This document shows, one piece after another, positions 17,699 through 25,347 of a DNA stretch of 64,000 nucleotides. How positions within the stretch are numbered: the first letter of the stretch is position 1; each line of letters opens with the position of its first letter. The position numbers and the translations under genes were made by a program. The notes under the pieces are model-generated. The model was not told the origin of the DNA, made no database searches, and worked only from the letters and a program-made list of their open reading frames with translations. The DNA comes from S015-6 sp964384945 (GTDB taxonomy: Bacteria; Desulfobacterota; DSWW01). The DNA is taken from contig CAYLMK010000006.1 of the NCBI GenBank assembly GCA_964384945.1, forward strand, positions 62,001-126,000. The letters are read 5' to 3'.

Positions 17699-18513
17699 GC
17701 CTTTCTTTTCTCCCGGCCTTTTCCCGTTCCTTCCGCTGCCTTGCCCGCGGCCTTTCGCTTGCTTTCCGCAACCTCCTCGCGGATGGGCAGGACATCGCCG
17801 CAAACGAGGCCGAAACGTATCCATCGAAACGCAAGGTCCAGCAGGGCCACGTCGTCCGTCTTGATCTGCTCGATCCCTTCTTGATCGATGTCGAACACCT
17901 TGAGAAAACGCGTCTCAAAAACGAAGCGCCGGAACGTGTCCAGGTCGTAACAGGCCATGTGGAACATCTTCCGGACCCTCGGGTCATCGATCCCCGCCTG
18001 CGTAAGCCTGGGATACCGGGTGACCATTTGAAACCTCAGGTCCATATCCTCGAAGGGACCGACCTCCTGCGTCTTCAACCACTCGAGCACCGTCCACTCC
18101 CTCGGCTCTTCCCGCCCCTTGCACCTGTCCTGTCCCACGACAAAGAAATAACCGCCCTTGTCGCCCATCCAGTCGAGGGGGTACATGCGGCAGGACCAGG
18201 GTCGATCCTCGTAGATGGTGCATCCTTCTTCCGACACCAGCGGACATCGCCTGTCTTCCTCCCGCATTCTGAGCTGGATCACCGGAATGCCTCCGCCGGG
18301 CGGCATCAGAGTCTTCGTATACGTTTCCAGGAATTCGTGGGAGGGGATTCCGAGCCGGTTCTTCATCCTGACGATGTCGTAGGGGGTCAGGAAGATGTTC
18401 ACGTCGCGGCAGCAGCGGGTGAAACAGGAAAGTCCGGGCCTGCACTCGAACCGAATCTTGCTGTCCTTCTCCAACAGATCCTCCGGTCGCGGCTCTGTTT
18501 CAGGAGTCTTCAT
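17695..18513 (-). CDS. YkgJ-family Cys-cluster protein (first of tandem pair)
   Basis: This 272-residue protein has the same architecture as its downstream neighbour. The Cys cluster is FECRPGLSCFTRCCRDVN followed by RCPLVSEEGCTIYEDRPWSCRMYPLD. A helical C-terminal domain carries a KMFHMACYDLDTFRRFVFET-like segment that is closely matched in the paralogue. The tail is Lys/Ala/Glu-rich and low in complexity. The pair is translationally coupled by ATGA. It is not a membrane protein and has no signal peptide. The function is not known; metal binding is inferred from the family. Confidence 0.85.
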   Translation of the reverse strand: MKTPETEPRPEDLLEKDSKIRFECRPGLSCFTRCCRDVNIFLTPYDIVRMKNRLGIPSHEFLETYTKTLMPPGGGIPVIQLRMREEDRRCPLVSEEGCTIYEDRPWSCRMYPLDWMGDKGGYFFVVGQDRCKGREEPREWTVLEWLKTQEVGPFEDMDLRFQMVTRYPRLTQAGIDDPRVRKMFHMACYDLDTFRRFVFETRFLKVFDIDQEGIEQIKTDDVALLDLAFRWIRFGLVCGDVLPIREEVAESKRKAAGKAAEGTGKGREKRKA

Positions 18514-18657
18514 GATTCGCTCCTTTTTCGGCGATCCTCTTGGTATTTCGTCTTTTCGAGTGGAAGGCCGGCGGCCTCGCCGATAGCGGTATGCGCTTCG
18601 GCCCTGCCCTGCATGAACGGCCGCCTACCGTTCGACCCGCGTGCTGTTCTGTTCGTC

Positions 18658-18921
18658 TCAGGATGAGCGAGAATGTCCCGGAAGGGTAATCGTGGAGCAG
18701 TTCCCGGAAGTACACGATCTGTTTTCCACCGAAACGGCTGGGGCCGAGCCCGCTCCCCGGCCGTTGCCCTCGGCAACAACAGAGTTGACACGGCTGACGA
18801 CCCGTTGCAGATCCCCGGAGCCGCAGTCACGGCACTTTATCTCGATCTTCTCCTGCGCGCTTTTCACGAGCAACTCGGTCAGCCCGTTACACTGCTGGCA
18901 GACGAACTCGTATATGGGCAA
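18658..18921 (-). CDS. FmdB-type zinc-ribbon protein
   Basis: This 87-residue protein begins with the FmdB/CxxC_CxxC_SSSS hallmark MPIYEFVCQQCNGLTELLV and has a second pair CRDCGSGDLQRVVS, giving a four-Cys zinc ribbon. The C-terminal part is low-complexity and carries an additional Cys pair (SCTSGNC). FmdB-like proteins are often called regulatory proteins, but their role is unclear. It lies 144 bp upstream of the YkgJ-like pair on the same strand and may share its transcript. Confidence 0.85.
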   Translation of the reverse strand: MPIYEFVCQQCNGLTELLVKSAQEKIEIKCRDCGSGDLQRVVSRVNSVVAEGNGRGAGSAPAVSVENRSCTSGNCSTITLPGHSRSS

Positions 18922-19020
18922 AATCCTGGTCCTCCCTCTCCACAGATTCCTGTTCGGATAGTATACCAGGCAGCCCCTTCCTTTTCAAAGGACAGGAGCG
19001 CCTCGCAGCCCATGCACCCC

Positions 19021-19326
19021 TCATTCATCCCCTTCGGCGGGCCACTCTTCGTAGAAAGGGTTCTGCCGCAACCGGCAGCTTCGGTTGCCGTCCTGCCACA
19101 TCTTCCAGGACCGGATGCGTTCCCGGGCCTCGTCCGCCGTGAGCCCGAGAAGCCTGCGGACATCGCCCTTGGTGACACATCCCGTAAAATAGGCGAAATG
19201 CACCAGGTCTTCGAGCATGGCCTCTGTCAGATCCTCTTTCGGCTCCAAGAGACCCTTGCGGATGAGAATCGAACGAATCTCGTGGAGAGATTTCGTTGGG
19301 TCCGGTGTGCCGCTGCTTCTTACCAT
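19021..19326 (-). CDS. Hypothetical protein, helical, possible small HTH-like fold
   Basis: This 101-residue protein is charged and helical, with a middle segment (HFAYFTGCVTKGDVRRLLGL) that could form a helix-turn-helix-like unit. The tail is Trp- and aromatic-rich (SWKMWQDGNRSC, QNPFYEEWP). There is no signal peptide or membrane segment. It lies 99 bp upstream of the FmdB-like gene on the same strand. I do not recognise the family. Being surrounded by dsr-associated genes makes it a candidate conserved accessory gene of sulfate reducers. Confidence 0.6.
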   Translation of the reverse strand: MVRSSGTPDPTKSLHEIRSILIRKGLLEPKEDLTEAMLEDLVHFAYFTGCVTKGDVRRLLGLTADEARERIRSWKMWQDGNRSCRLRQNPFYEEWPAEGDE

Positions 19327-19463
19327 CGACTCTGTCTTTCCAAGGAGTAGATTTCAGAACCTTGGGGCTGCTAAGCTATCGGCCAGCGACTCTTTGCAGT
19401 CATCTTTTCGCGCGCCTTCCTCCCCTTGAGGGTCCGTCGTCCAGAGGGGGGGGGAAGGGGAGG

Positions 19464-19498
19464 TCTAACGGCTAAGAGCTAAATGCTAATCGCTATCT
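19464..19498. repeat. Five imperfect 7-bp tandem repeats, consensus GCTAANN
   Basis: Consecutive heptamers TCTAACG, GCTAAGA, GCTAAAT, GCTAATC and GCTATCT occupy 19464-19498, just after a G-rich run, about 75 bp upstream of the TPR gene. The repeat is unlike the surrounding GC-rich sequence. It may be regulatory or slippage-generated. Confidence 0.6.
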
Positions 19499-19571
19499 TA
19501 CCCCACGGCAGGCGCAAGATCCACCCTAGCGCTTGCGGACCCGGGACCCCATCGGAGCACAGGGAGGCTTG

Positions 19572-20330
19572 ATGGCAACGATCAAGGAGATGAAGGAGGA
19601 GCTATCCCTCTGCAGACAAGGGGGGGACGAAAGGCAGGTCGCAAACCTCGCCTTCAAGCTCGGAGACACCTATCGGGAAAAGGGAAGATGGGAGGAGGCG
19701 CTGCCCCTTCTGGAGGAGTCCCTGGCCCTGTGCAGGAGGCTTGGGAACCCGGAAGGGGAGGCAATTGTGACCCTGTCCCTGGCGGAGCTTCATCTGGGTC
19801 GTTCGGATCCCAAGCGCGCGGAGAGCCTCGCGAAGTCGGCCCTTGCGTTCTACCGGCAGAACCAGGACGTCAGGGGCCGGGTCCGGGCCTCCCTGATTGC
19901 GGGCGACGCTCATTGGGCCCGGCAGGATTACGAGGCTGCGATCCCCTGCTATGAAGAAGCCCTGGGTCCTTGCAGGGAACACGGAGACGTCCCCGGTACG
20001 GCCTCGATGCTCGACCGCTTGGCCAAGATGCACCGCCTCCTGGGAAGGCAAGAGGAGGCCCTCCTGCGTTTTCAGGAATCGCTCGCCTTGTGGCAGAAGC
20101 TCTCGATCCCGGACCGGGAGGCCATGACCTGGGCGAACATCGGTGATATCTGCAGGACGCGGGGAGACCTCTCTGAGGCCGTCCGCTGCCACGAGCAGGC
20201 CCTGCAATTGTACCGTACGATGAAGAACCCCGGGGCCATCGAGACCCTGGAAAAAGAACTGGCCTCTCTTCAGCGTGTGGCATCCAAGGATGCTGCGGGG
20301 AAAAACACCGAGGAATCCGAACCCGACTGA
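19572..20330 (+). CDS. Tetratricopeptide-repeat protein
   Basis: This 252-residue soluble protein consists of about five TPR units of the 40-residue, tetratricopeptide-12-like type (LGDTYREKGRWEEALPLLEE, LIAGDAHWARQDYEAAIPCY, LAKMHRLLGRQEEALLRFQE, IGDICRTRGDLSEAVRCHEQ). A GGGAGG site lies five to six bases before the ATG at 19572. It has no signal peptide. TPR arrays serve as protein-protein scaffolds; the partner is unknown. It converges on the hypothetical gene at 20340, and the two stops are 9 bp apart. Confidence 0.85.
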   Translation: MATIKEMKEELSLCRQGGDERQVANLAFKLGDTYREKGRWEEALPLLEESLALCRRLGNPEGEAIVTLSLAELHLGRSDPKRAESLAKSALAFYRQNQDVRGRVRASLIAGDAHWARQDYEAAIPCYEEALGPCREHGDVPGTASMLDRLAKMHRLLGRQEEALLRFQESLALWQKLSIPDREAMTWANIGDICRTRGDLSEAVRCHEQALQLYRTMKNPGAIETLEKELASLQRVASKDAAGKNTEESEPD

Positions 20331-20339
20331 ATTCCCTGT

Positions 20340-20690
20340 CTAGGTCTCCTCCTCGAAGCGCGCCAACCATCGGCAGAAGTCTCGCATGCCCTGATACCGT
20401 TCTTCTCCTTTGGCGAGCCCGAAGCAGATATCTTGCGCTCCCTGCACGTAAGCAGAACCAAGATCGCCTCCTTCCGGCCCGATCTCTGCGCTCCTGTGCA
20501 CCAAGAACCTTTGGAGCCGCAAGGCAGCCGCATGAACTCGGATCCTTTCCTCCGGATTGAAGAAAGGGGGCTCCTTGGGGGCGAGGAAAGGATCCCACTG
20601 ATCGTATCCCTTCTTCAGGATTCTCTCCTGCCTCCTCTTCGACATGCCCTCAAAGATCGCCCTTTTCTTCTTTTCCTCGTCCGAAGTCAT
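20340..20690 (-). CDS. Hypothetical protein, basic N-terminus and helical core
   Basis: This 116-residue cytoplasmic protein starts with a charged helix (MTSDEEKKKRAIFEGMSKRR). The next segment, GYDQWDPFLAPKEPPFF, looks motif-like, and a C-terminal helix with aromatic residues follows (DFCRWLARFEEE). The composition and absence of long low-complexity runs suggest a real protein. The N-terminal segment resembles small conserved proteins seen in other Desulfobacterota, but I cannot name a family. It is divergent from dsrD. Confidence 0.65.
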   Translation of the reverse strand: MTSDEEKKKRAIFEGMSKRRQERILKKGYDQWDPFLAPKEPPFFNPEERIRVHAAALRLQRFLVHRSAEIGPEGGDLGSAYVQGAQDICFGLAKGEERYQGMRDFCRWLARFEEET

Positions 20691-21010
20691 CGTCGCGCTC
20701 CCTCTTCTGCGGCACTTTGCTCATCAGAGCCGGGTACGGGGCCGAAGGCCGGTGGACGTGATTTGTGCCCACCGCCTCGTTTGATGCATCGGCCTGCACC
20801 CGGAAATGTCTTTCTGAGAGAAACCCGCCTGCCCGGGCCGAGACCGACGTACCCCTTCCGGCATGGCAAATCCGCAGAATCGGCCTCCAACGCATTGACT
20901 TTTCCGGGCCAAAGATCTATTGTTCATTTCAATTTGCTCGACCATCACCCTGGTGGCCATAGCAGGAACCCCGAGACCCCTCCGGGGGCCCTCACAAAAG
21001 GAGAGCAGGA
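20691..21010. other. Intergenic region upstream of dsrD
   Basis: This 320 bp stretch has no supported gene; the small open frames in it are not protein-like. It holds a candidate dsrD promoter at 20895-20923 and a GC-rich leader of about 80 bp. AAAGGAGAGCAGG lies just before the dsrD ATG. Confidence 0.5.
20895..20923 (+). promoter_or_regulatory. Candidate promoter of dsrD
   Basis: TTGACT (20895-20900) and TATTGT (20918-20923) are separated by 17 bp, about 88 bp before the dsrD ATG. It supports independent transcription of dsrD, which here is not in the dsrAB operon. Confidence 0.5.
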
Positions 21011-21244
21011 ATGCACGAAGATGTGAAGCAGAAGGTGCTCGATTTCTTCAAGAGCAAGGAAAAGACCAAGACCAAGTTTTATATGAATGACCTTCGCTCC
21101 GTTGCCCCGGAAGACATGTCGAACAAGGAGTTCAAGAAGCTCATCAGCGAGATGATCGCGGAAGGGACCCTGATGTATTTCTCCACGGGCAGCACCACCA
21201 TGATTCAGCTCGCGGAAGCGGACGTAGACTCAAAGATCAAGTGA
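21011..21244 (+). CDS. dsrD: DsrD, winged-helix accessory protein of sulfite reductase
   Basis: This 77-residue protein matches DsrD in length and sequence style (KQKVLDFFKSKEKTKTKFYM, then KEFKKLISEMIAEGTLMYFS), which folds as a winged helix. DsrD is reported as an allosteric activator of DsrAB in sulfate reducers. A good AAAGGAGAGCAGG ribosome site lies upstream. Unusually, it is not directly after dsrB. It lies beyond the TPR and FKBP genes and points toward them, so it must be transcribed independently. Confidence 0.95.
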   Translation: MHEDVKQKVLDFFKSKEKTKTKFYMNDLRSVAPEDMSNKEFKKLISEMIAEGTLMYFSTGSTTMIQLAEADVDSKIK

Positions 21245-21262
21245 CCAGTCCCTTATAGGTGT

Positions 21263-21304
21263 CGGGTGTATTCTGTGTTGACGACAATACCTTCCTGACA
21301 CCCG
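21263..21304. terminator. Inverted repeat between convergent dsrD and FKBP genes
   Basis: CGGGTGT (21263-21269) pairs with ACACCCG (21298-21304). An alternative inner stem, GTATT/AATAC, overlaps it. Its place between two convergent stops suggests a bidirectional terminator, but the trailing T tract is weak (TCTTCC), so this is tentative. Confidence 0.35.
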
Positions 21305-21397
21305 TCTTCCACGCGGCTCGTCCTTGACCATCTCGGGGGCCGGGGCCGGGACACGGTCCCCGGTCCCTCTTCCCTGACCGCCTCTCCGCGTCCTCCT

Positions 21398-21916
21398 TCA
21401 GGGCATCTCTGGGTCAGCCTCACACGGCCTCAGAAGGCCTGCCTCTTCCTCGGTAACAGGCCTCGCTTCCAGGATCTCCAGGTCGTAGATCAGCTCTTTG
21501 CCGGCAAGGGGGTGATTATAATCCAGGACGACCCCATCGCTGTCCTTCTTCCGCACGAAGTACCCGTAGGCCGTCCTGCTCTTGTCGTCCCTGGCAACCG
21601 CCCACCTTCCTTCCTCGAGCCGCCTCCCGTCCGGAAATTCCTCGTAACTCTTCTCCTTGACCTGTTCCGGCAAGTAGGGGCCGAAAGCCTCGTCAGGAAG
21701 CAGCCGGGGCTGCATCCTCTCCCCCGCCCTCTTCCCGATGAGCCGTCTTTCCAGAGCCGGGAGAAGCTGGTTGTAGCCGGTGAAGATCTCCAGGATGGCG
21801 GGTCCCTCACGAGGATCGCCCTTGACGTACTCCCCCTCGGCGGTCCTCAGGCTATAGCGTATCTTGACATAGGTTCCTTTTGCCCGAATGACATCCGCGG
21901 CGCGATTCTCAGCCAT
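21398..21916 (-). CDS. FKBP-type peptidyl-prolyl isomerase, SlyD-like
   Basis: This 172-residue cytoplasmic protein begins with the FKBP core (YVKIRYSLRTAEGEYV, then LLPALERRLIGKRAGERM). It continues with an insert-in-flap-like middle section and ends with the SlyD-type block DYNHPLAGKELIYDLEILEA. It is expected to catalyse prolyl isomerisation and act as a chaperone. It lacks the His-rich metal-binding tail of E. coli SlyD. It is the last gene after dsrAB and the TPR protein on the same strand (8 bp gap), so a role in folding DsrAB is a reasonable inference. Confidence 0.9.
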   Translation of the reverse strand: MAENRAADVIRAKGTYVKIRYSLRTAEGEYVKGDPREGPAILEIFTGYNQLLPALERRLIGKRAGERMQPRLLPDEAFGPYLPEQVKEKSYEEFPDGRRLEEGRWAVARDDKSRTAYGYFVRKKDSDGVVLDYNHPLAGKELIYDLEILEARPVTEEEAGLLRPCEADPEMP

Positions 21917-21924
21917 CGTTTCGC

Positions 21925-22548
21925 CTATGTTTCTCCGCCGGAGAGGATCTCCTCCCTCAGTTTCGGGCTCACAGGGAAACCCGCACGCTCCGCCTCCGCG
22001 AGGTGCCGGCGGGCGGATTCCCGATCGCCCTTTCGAGCGTAAAGGAGGGTCAGATTGTTGTGAGCCGGCCCGAAGCCCGGGACAACCTCGAGGGCACGTC
22101 GATTTGCCTTGATCGCCCTGTCCGTGTCGCCTTTCAACATGTACGCATGGCCCAGGTTGGCATGGACTTGCGGAACGTTCCCGTGTATCGTCAGCGCCTT
22201 TTCATAGAGTTCGATCCCTTCGTCGATCTTTCCCTGCTGGACCAGAAGGAACCCCAGATTGCTGTATGCATTGACCTGTCGGGGATCGATCTCGAGAACC
22301 TTGCGGTTCTCCTCGATCGCCGCATCGATGTTGCCCTTGCGCATGTAAACACCGCCCAAATTGATCCTCGCCTCCAGCAGGCCGGGGTTCAGCTCAAGGG
22401 CGGTCTTGAACTCGGTGATCGCTTCGTCCCATTGTTTCCGCCTTGCATAGGCCAGTCCCAGATTGTAATGAACCGGAGCAGAGTCCGGACGAACGAGCAG
22501 TTGCCGCTTGAGTTGCTCAAACGTATCGTCTTCGTTCCCTCTTCCCAA
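21925..22548 (-). CDS. TPR protein downstream of dsrB
   Basis: This 207-residue soluble protein is built almost wholly of about five 34-residue TPR units (YNLGLAYARRKQWDEAITEF, INLGGVYMRKGNIDAAIEEN, SNLGFLLVQQGKIDEGIELY, ANLGHAYMLKGDTDRAIKAN, NNLTLLYARKGDRESARRHL). I chose a TTG start at 22548 because GGGAGGAG lies six bases upstream. The alternative ATG at 22704 would run through an atypical 50-residue stretch and overlap the end of dsrB. It is coupled to the FKBP gene. A chaperone-like scaffold for DsrAB assembly is possible. Confidence 0.85.
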   Translation of the reverse strand: MGRGNEDDTFEQLKRQLLVRPDSAPVHYNLGLAYARRKQWDEAITEFKTALELNPGLLEARINLGGVYMRKGNIDAAIEENRKVLEIDPRQVNAYSNLGFLLVQQGKIDEGIELYEKALTIHGNVPQVHANLGHAYMLKGDTDRAIKANRRALEVVPGFGPAHNNLTLLYARKGDRESARRHLAEAERAGFPVSPKLREEILSGGET

Positions 22549-22574
22549 GGGGATCTCCTCCCTCCAATACAGAA

Positions 22575-22602
22575 AGGGCGACCCCGCGATTGGAGCCGCC
22601 CT
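22575..22602 (-). terminator. Weak hairpin after dsrB
   Basis: AGGGCG (22575-22580) and CGCCCT (22597-22602) form a 6-bp stem, and on the minus strand it is followed by TTTCT. It lies about 70 bp past the dsrB stop and upstream of the TPR gene start, so it may attenuate read-through from dsrAB. Confidence 0.4.
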
Positions 22603-22673
22603 CTGCAACGATTCGAACTCAGCTTCAACAAGAACGGAACCGGACCCGCGGCCCCCCGTCGAGCAGGTAACCG

Positions 22674-23780
22674 CTAGAACTTGAACTGCGTGGTCGTTCT
22701 CCACGTGGTCATGGCGAGCCGGTAGTCATCGATGTGCTGATGTTTGAACTCGATCCCTGTCACCTCGAAGAAACGTTCCCAGCCGATCCGGTTGATCCAC
22801 TCGCCAACCCGCTCGTACTTCTTGCCGCCCGCAGCGTAAGCTTCGACGATCTGGCGGACCGCCTTCACGGTCGCAGGCCATCTCGGCGGCTCATTCGGCA
22901 GGAAGGGCACCGCAAGCTTGGAGAAGGCAGGGGGCGTCCTGGAGTTGGAAACCTTGCCTCCCACCCAAAGCGCGATACCGTCTCCCTGGGCATCGGCCAG
23001 CGGCATGGCGGCGCACATGGTGTAGCAGTTACCGCAGAACATGCACCGGGGCTCGTTCACCTCGACGCTCTTGACCTCTTTCCCGTCTTCGAGCGTGACC
23101 TTCTTCGGCTTGATCGCGGCCGTCGGGCAAGCGGCGATGGCCAGAGGAATCTCGCAGACCGCGTCGAGGCGGGAGTGCTCGATCAGGGGCGGCTTTCTGT
23201 GGATTCCCAGGATGGAGATGTCCGAGCAGTGCACCGCACCGCACATGTTCAGGCAGCAGGCCAGGGAGATCCTGACCTGCGCCGGCAGCTTCATGGAGAC
23301 AAAGTGCTCGTACAGATCGTCCATCACGGCCTTGACGACGCCGGAGGCATCGATGGCCGGGGTGTGGCAGTGAACCCAGCCCTGGGTGTGGACGATGTTC
23401 GTGATCCCGGCGCCGGTTCCGCCTATCGGGAACTTGTTTCCCCGGCTCCTGAGATCCTTCTTCAGGGGTTCGAGTTTCGACTTGTCGCTGACCAGGAACT
23501 CGATGTTGTTCCTCGTGGTGAACCGCAGGTGGCCGTCACAGTACTTGTCCGCGATGTCGCAGATCTCGCGGATGTGATCCACGCTCATGATCCGGCATCC
23601 GCCCACGCGCACGGTGTAGACCTCGTCTCCCGATTCGGCAACGTGGACGAGGACGCCCGGTTCGAGGATCTCGTGGTACTTCCACGCCCCGAAATTCTTC
23701 TTAATGACGGGCGGAAGCAGGTCCTTGAAATAGGGCGGCCCGATGTCGGTAAGCCTGTCTTCGTATTGGTATTTTGCCAT
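22674..23780 (-). CDS. dsrB: Dissimilatory sulfite reductase beta subunit
   Basis: This 368-residue protein has the siroheme/[4Fe-4S] binding region of DsrB (LACCLNMCGAVHCSD) and a ferredoxin-type insertion (PRCMFCGNCYTMCAAMP). With DsrA it forms the alpha2beta2 enzyme that reduces sulfite and hands sulfur to DsrC. In characterised enzymes the beta subunit carries the catalytically active siroheme. The gene follows dsrA by 16 bp. The residues FTTRNNIEFLVSDKSKL near residue 100 are typical of the family. It is full length. Confidence 0.98.
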   Translation of the reverse strand: MAKYQYEDRLTDIGPPYFKDLLPPVIKKNFGAWKYHEILEPGVLVHVAESGDEVYTVRVGGCRIMSVDHIREICDIADKYCDGHLRFTTRNNIEFLVSDKSKLEPLKKDLRSRGNKFPIGGTGAGITNIVHTQGWVHCHTPAIDASGVVKAVMDDLYEHFVSMKLPAQVRISLACCLNMCGAVHCSDISILGIHRKPPLIEHSRLDAVCEIPLAIAACPTAAIKPKKVTLEDGKEVKSVEVNEPRCMFCGNCYTMCAAMPLADAQGDGIALWVGGKVSNSRTPPAFSKLAVPFLPNEPPRWPATVKAVRQIVEAYAAGGKKYERVGEWINRIGWERFFEVTGIEFKHQHIDDYRLAMTTWRTTTQFKF

Positions 23781-23796
23781 TTCTCTTTTCTCCTCC

Positions 23797-25071
23797 CTAG
23801 GCCTGGTGTCTCTTTCGGTAATCGGCGACGTCCCGCTTCCAGCCGCCCTCCACCTCCTCCTCCTTGAAGAAGATGTAAGGGTTGAAGCGCGGCGTGTTGA
23901 TCATCCTGGGGTCCGGTTCGCGCCCGACGGCCTCGAGGAAGGCCCGCATGCCGAGCCGTTGGATCAACTCGCCCACGCGCTCCCGGTTCCGGCCGTTCTC
24001 GTCCCACCATTCCCACAGTTTTTCCACGAACTCCTTGAACTCCTCGTAGGGAGGCTCCATCTTGATGAACGGAATGATCACGCTCGAAAGCTGCGCCCCT
24101 TCGAGGATGGGCGCCTTGCCGCCCACGAGAATCGTCGCCCCGGTGTCCTTGCCGGGCCGGAGGGCTCGCGGCATGACGTTGATGCAGTGCATGCAGCGCA
24201 CACAGTTCTCCGTGTAAATCGTGAGTTTCTTTCCGTCCCATTCCATGCATTTCGTCGGACAGAGGTTGATGACCTCCTTCTGGATGTCCAGAGCGTGCTT
24301 CCCGGTGCCGTGCGCACCGGCGTTCGGGGCAAACTCCCCGCCCACGTAAGCCTGGACGGCCTTCTGGTCGATCCGGATATCGTCCCTCCAGGTCCCCACG
24401 ATCGAGCAGTCGGCCCGCGCGACGGCCGCCACACAGTCGTTCGGGCACCCCGAAGACTTGAATTTGAACTTGTACGGCCAGGCAGGCCGGTGCAGTTCGT
24501 CCTGAAAGGTCTTGGTGAGATCGTAGATGATCGACTGGGTGTCGATGCATGCCCATTCGCAGCGGCTCATGCCCAAGCAGGCAGAGGGGGAGCGAAGGGC
24601 GGAGCCCGACCCGCCGATGTCCATGCCCGCCTCGTGAGCCAGGGCCTGGAAGCAGGGCTCCAGGTTGTCGGTCGTGGTCCCGAGGAGGATGATGTCGCCG
24701 GTGGAGCCGTGCATGTTGGTCATCCCGCTCCCGAACTCCTCCCAGATATCGCAGAGCTTCCTGAGCTTCTCGGTGGTGTAATACTTTCCCGTGGGCTGAT
24801 TGATCCGCATGGTATGAAAATGCGCGATCGTCGGGAACAGGTCCGGGCGGTCGCAGTAGCGCCCGATCACGCCTCCCCCGTAGCCCATGACGCCCACGAT
24901 TCCGCCGTGTTTCCAGTGTCCTTCTTTCTCCTTGTAGGAGAGTTCCATGACCCCCAGAAGGTCGTCGCAGGCGGGCTTCTTTGCGGCCATCCGCTTGATG
25001 TCGGTCACAAAGCTCGGCCATGGCCCGGATTCCAGCTGGTCCAGCAGGGGGGTTTTGTGTTTCAATGCCAT
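23797..25071 (-). CDS. dsrA: Dissimilatory sulfite reductase alpha subunit
   Basis: This 424-residue protein carries the siroheme-Fe4S4 cysteines as C-x5-C (C165, C171) and C-x3-C (C209, C213). An inserted ferredoxin domain has cysteines near 271, 290, 293 and 296 (ENCVRCMHCINVMP). The start MALKHKTPLL at 25071 follows GGAGGAGAAAGG; a longer open frame upstream does not match the usual DsrA N-terminus. It is the reducing/structural partner in DsrAB. No DsrD gene follows dsrB; a TPR and an FKBP gene do. About 275 bp separate it from qmoC. Confidence 0.98.
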   Translation of the reverse strand: MALKHKTPLLDQLESGPWPSFVTDIKRMAAKKPACDDLLGVMELSYKEKEGHWKHGGIVGVMGYGGGVIGRYCDRPDLFPTIAHFHTMRINQPTGKYYTTEKLRKLCDIWEEFGSGMTNMHGSTGDIILLGTTTDNLEPCFQALAHEAGMDIGGSGSALRSPSACLGMSRCEWACIDTQSIIYDLTKTFQDELHRPAWPYKFKFKSSGCPNDCVAAVARADCSIVGTWRDDIRIDQKAVQAYVGGEFAPNAGAHGTGKHALDIQKEVINLCPTKCMEWDGKKLTIYTENCVRCMHCINVMPRALRPGKDTGATILVGGKAPILEGAQLSSVIIPFIKMEPPYEEFKEFVEKLWEWWDENGRNRERVGELIQRLGMRAFLEAVGREPDPRMINTPRFNPYIFFKEEEVEGGWKRDVADYRKRHQA

Positions 25072-25347
25072 TCCTTTCTCCTCCTTGCCGATTAGGATTA
25101 CCTGTGAATCGCCAATCAAAACAGCTTTCTTCAAACCCCGGAAAGCCTCTTTCGTTTCCCGATCGGAGTAAACCTCCTTCGAGTCTCGCGGTCACCTCCT
25201 CTCTTTTCCGAACCGTTCTCCTAATCCTTTGGTTGACCCTTCCGGCTTACCCTTCCTTCTTCGAATGCTATCTTCAGCCTCGTCCCGCCATGCGCGGTCC
25301 GAGGCGATACGAAACGCGCCTCATTCACCCCGGTGGAATCTCGCCCG

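Noticed and set aside
22600..22625. T-arm-like string (GTTCGAATC on the minus strand), considered as part of a tRNA
   Set aside because: No acceptor stem, D arm or anticodon arm could be built around it.
22549..22704. Longer N-terminus of the TPR gene from an ATG inside dsrB
   Set aside because: The extra 52 residues are not TPR-like and overlap dsrB; a TTG with a strong ribosome site at correct spacing gives a clean TPR protein.
25072..25347. Search for the TGAATGA-N4-TCATTCA operator upstream of dsrA
   Set aside because: Only isolated TCATTCA-like strings were seen, with no matching half-site at the right spacing.
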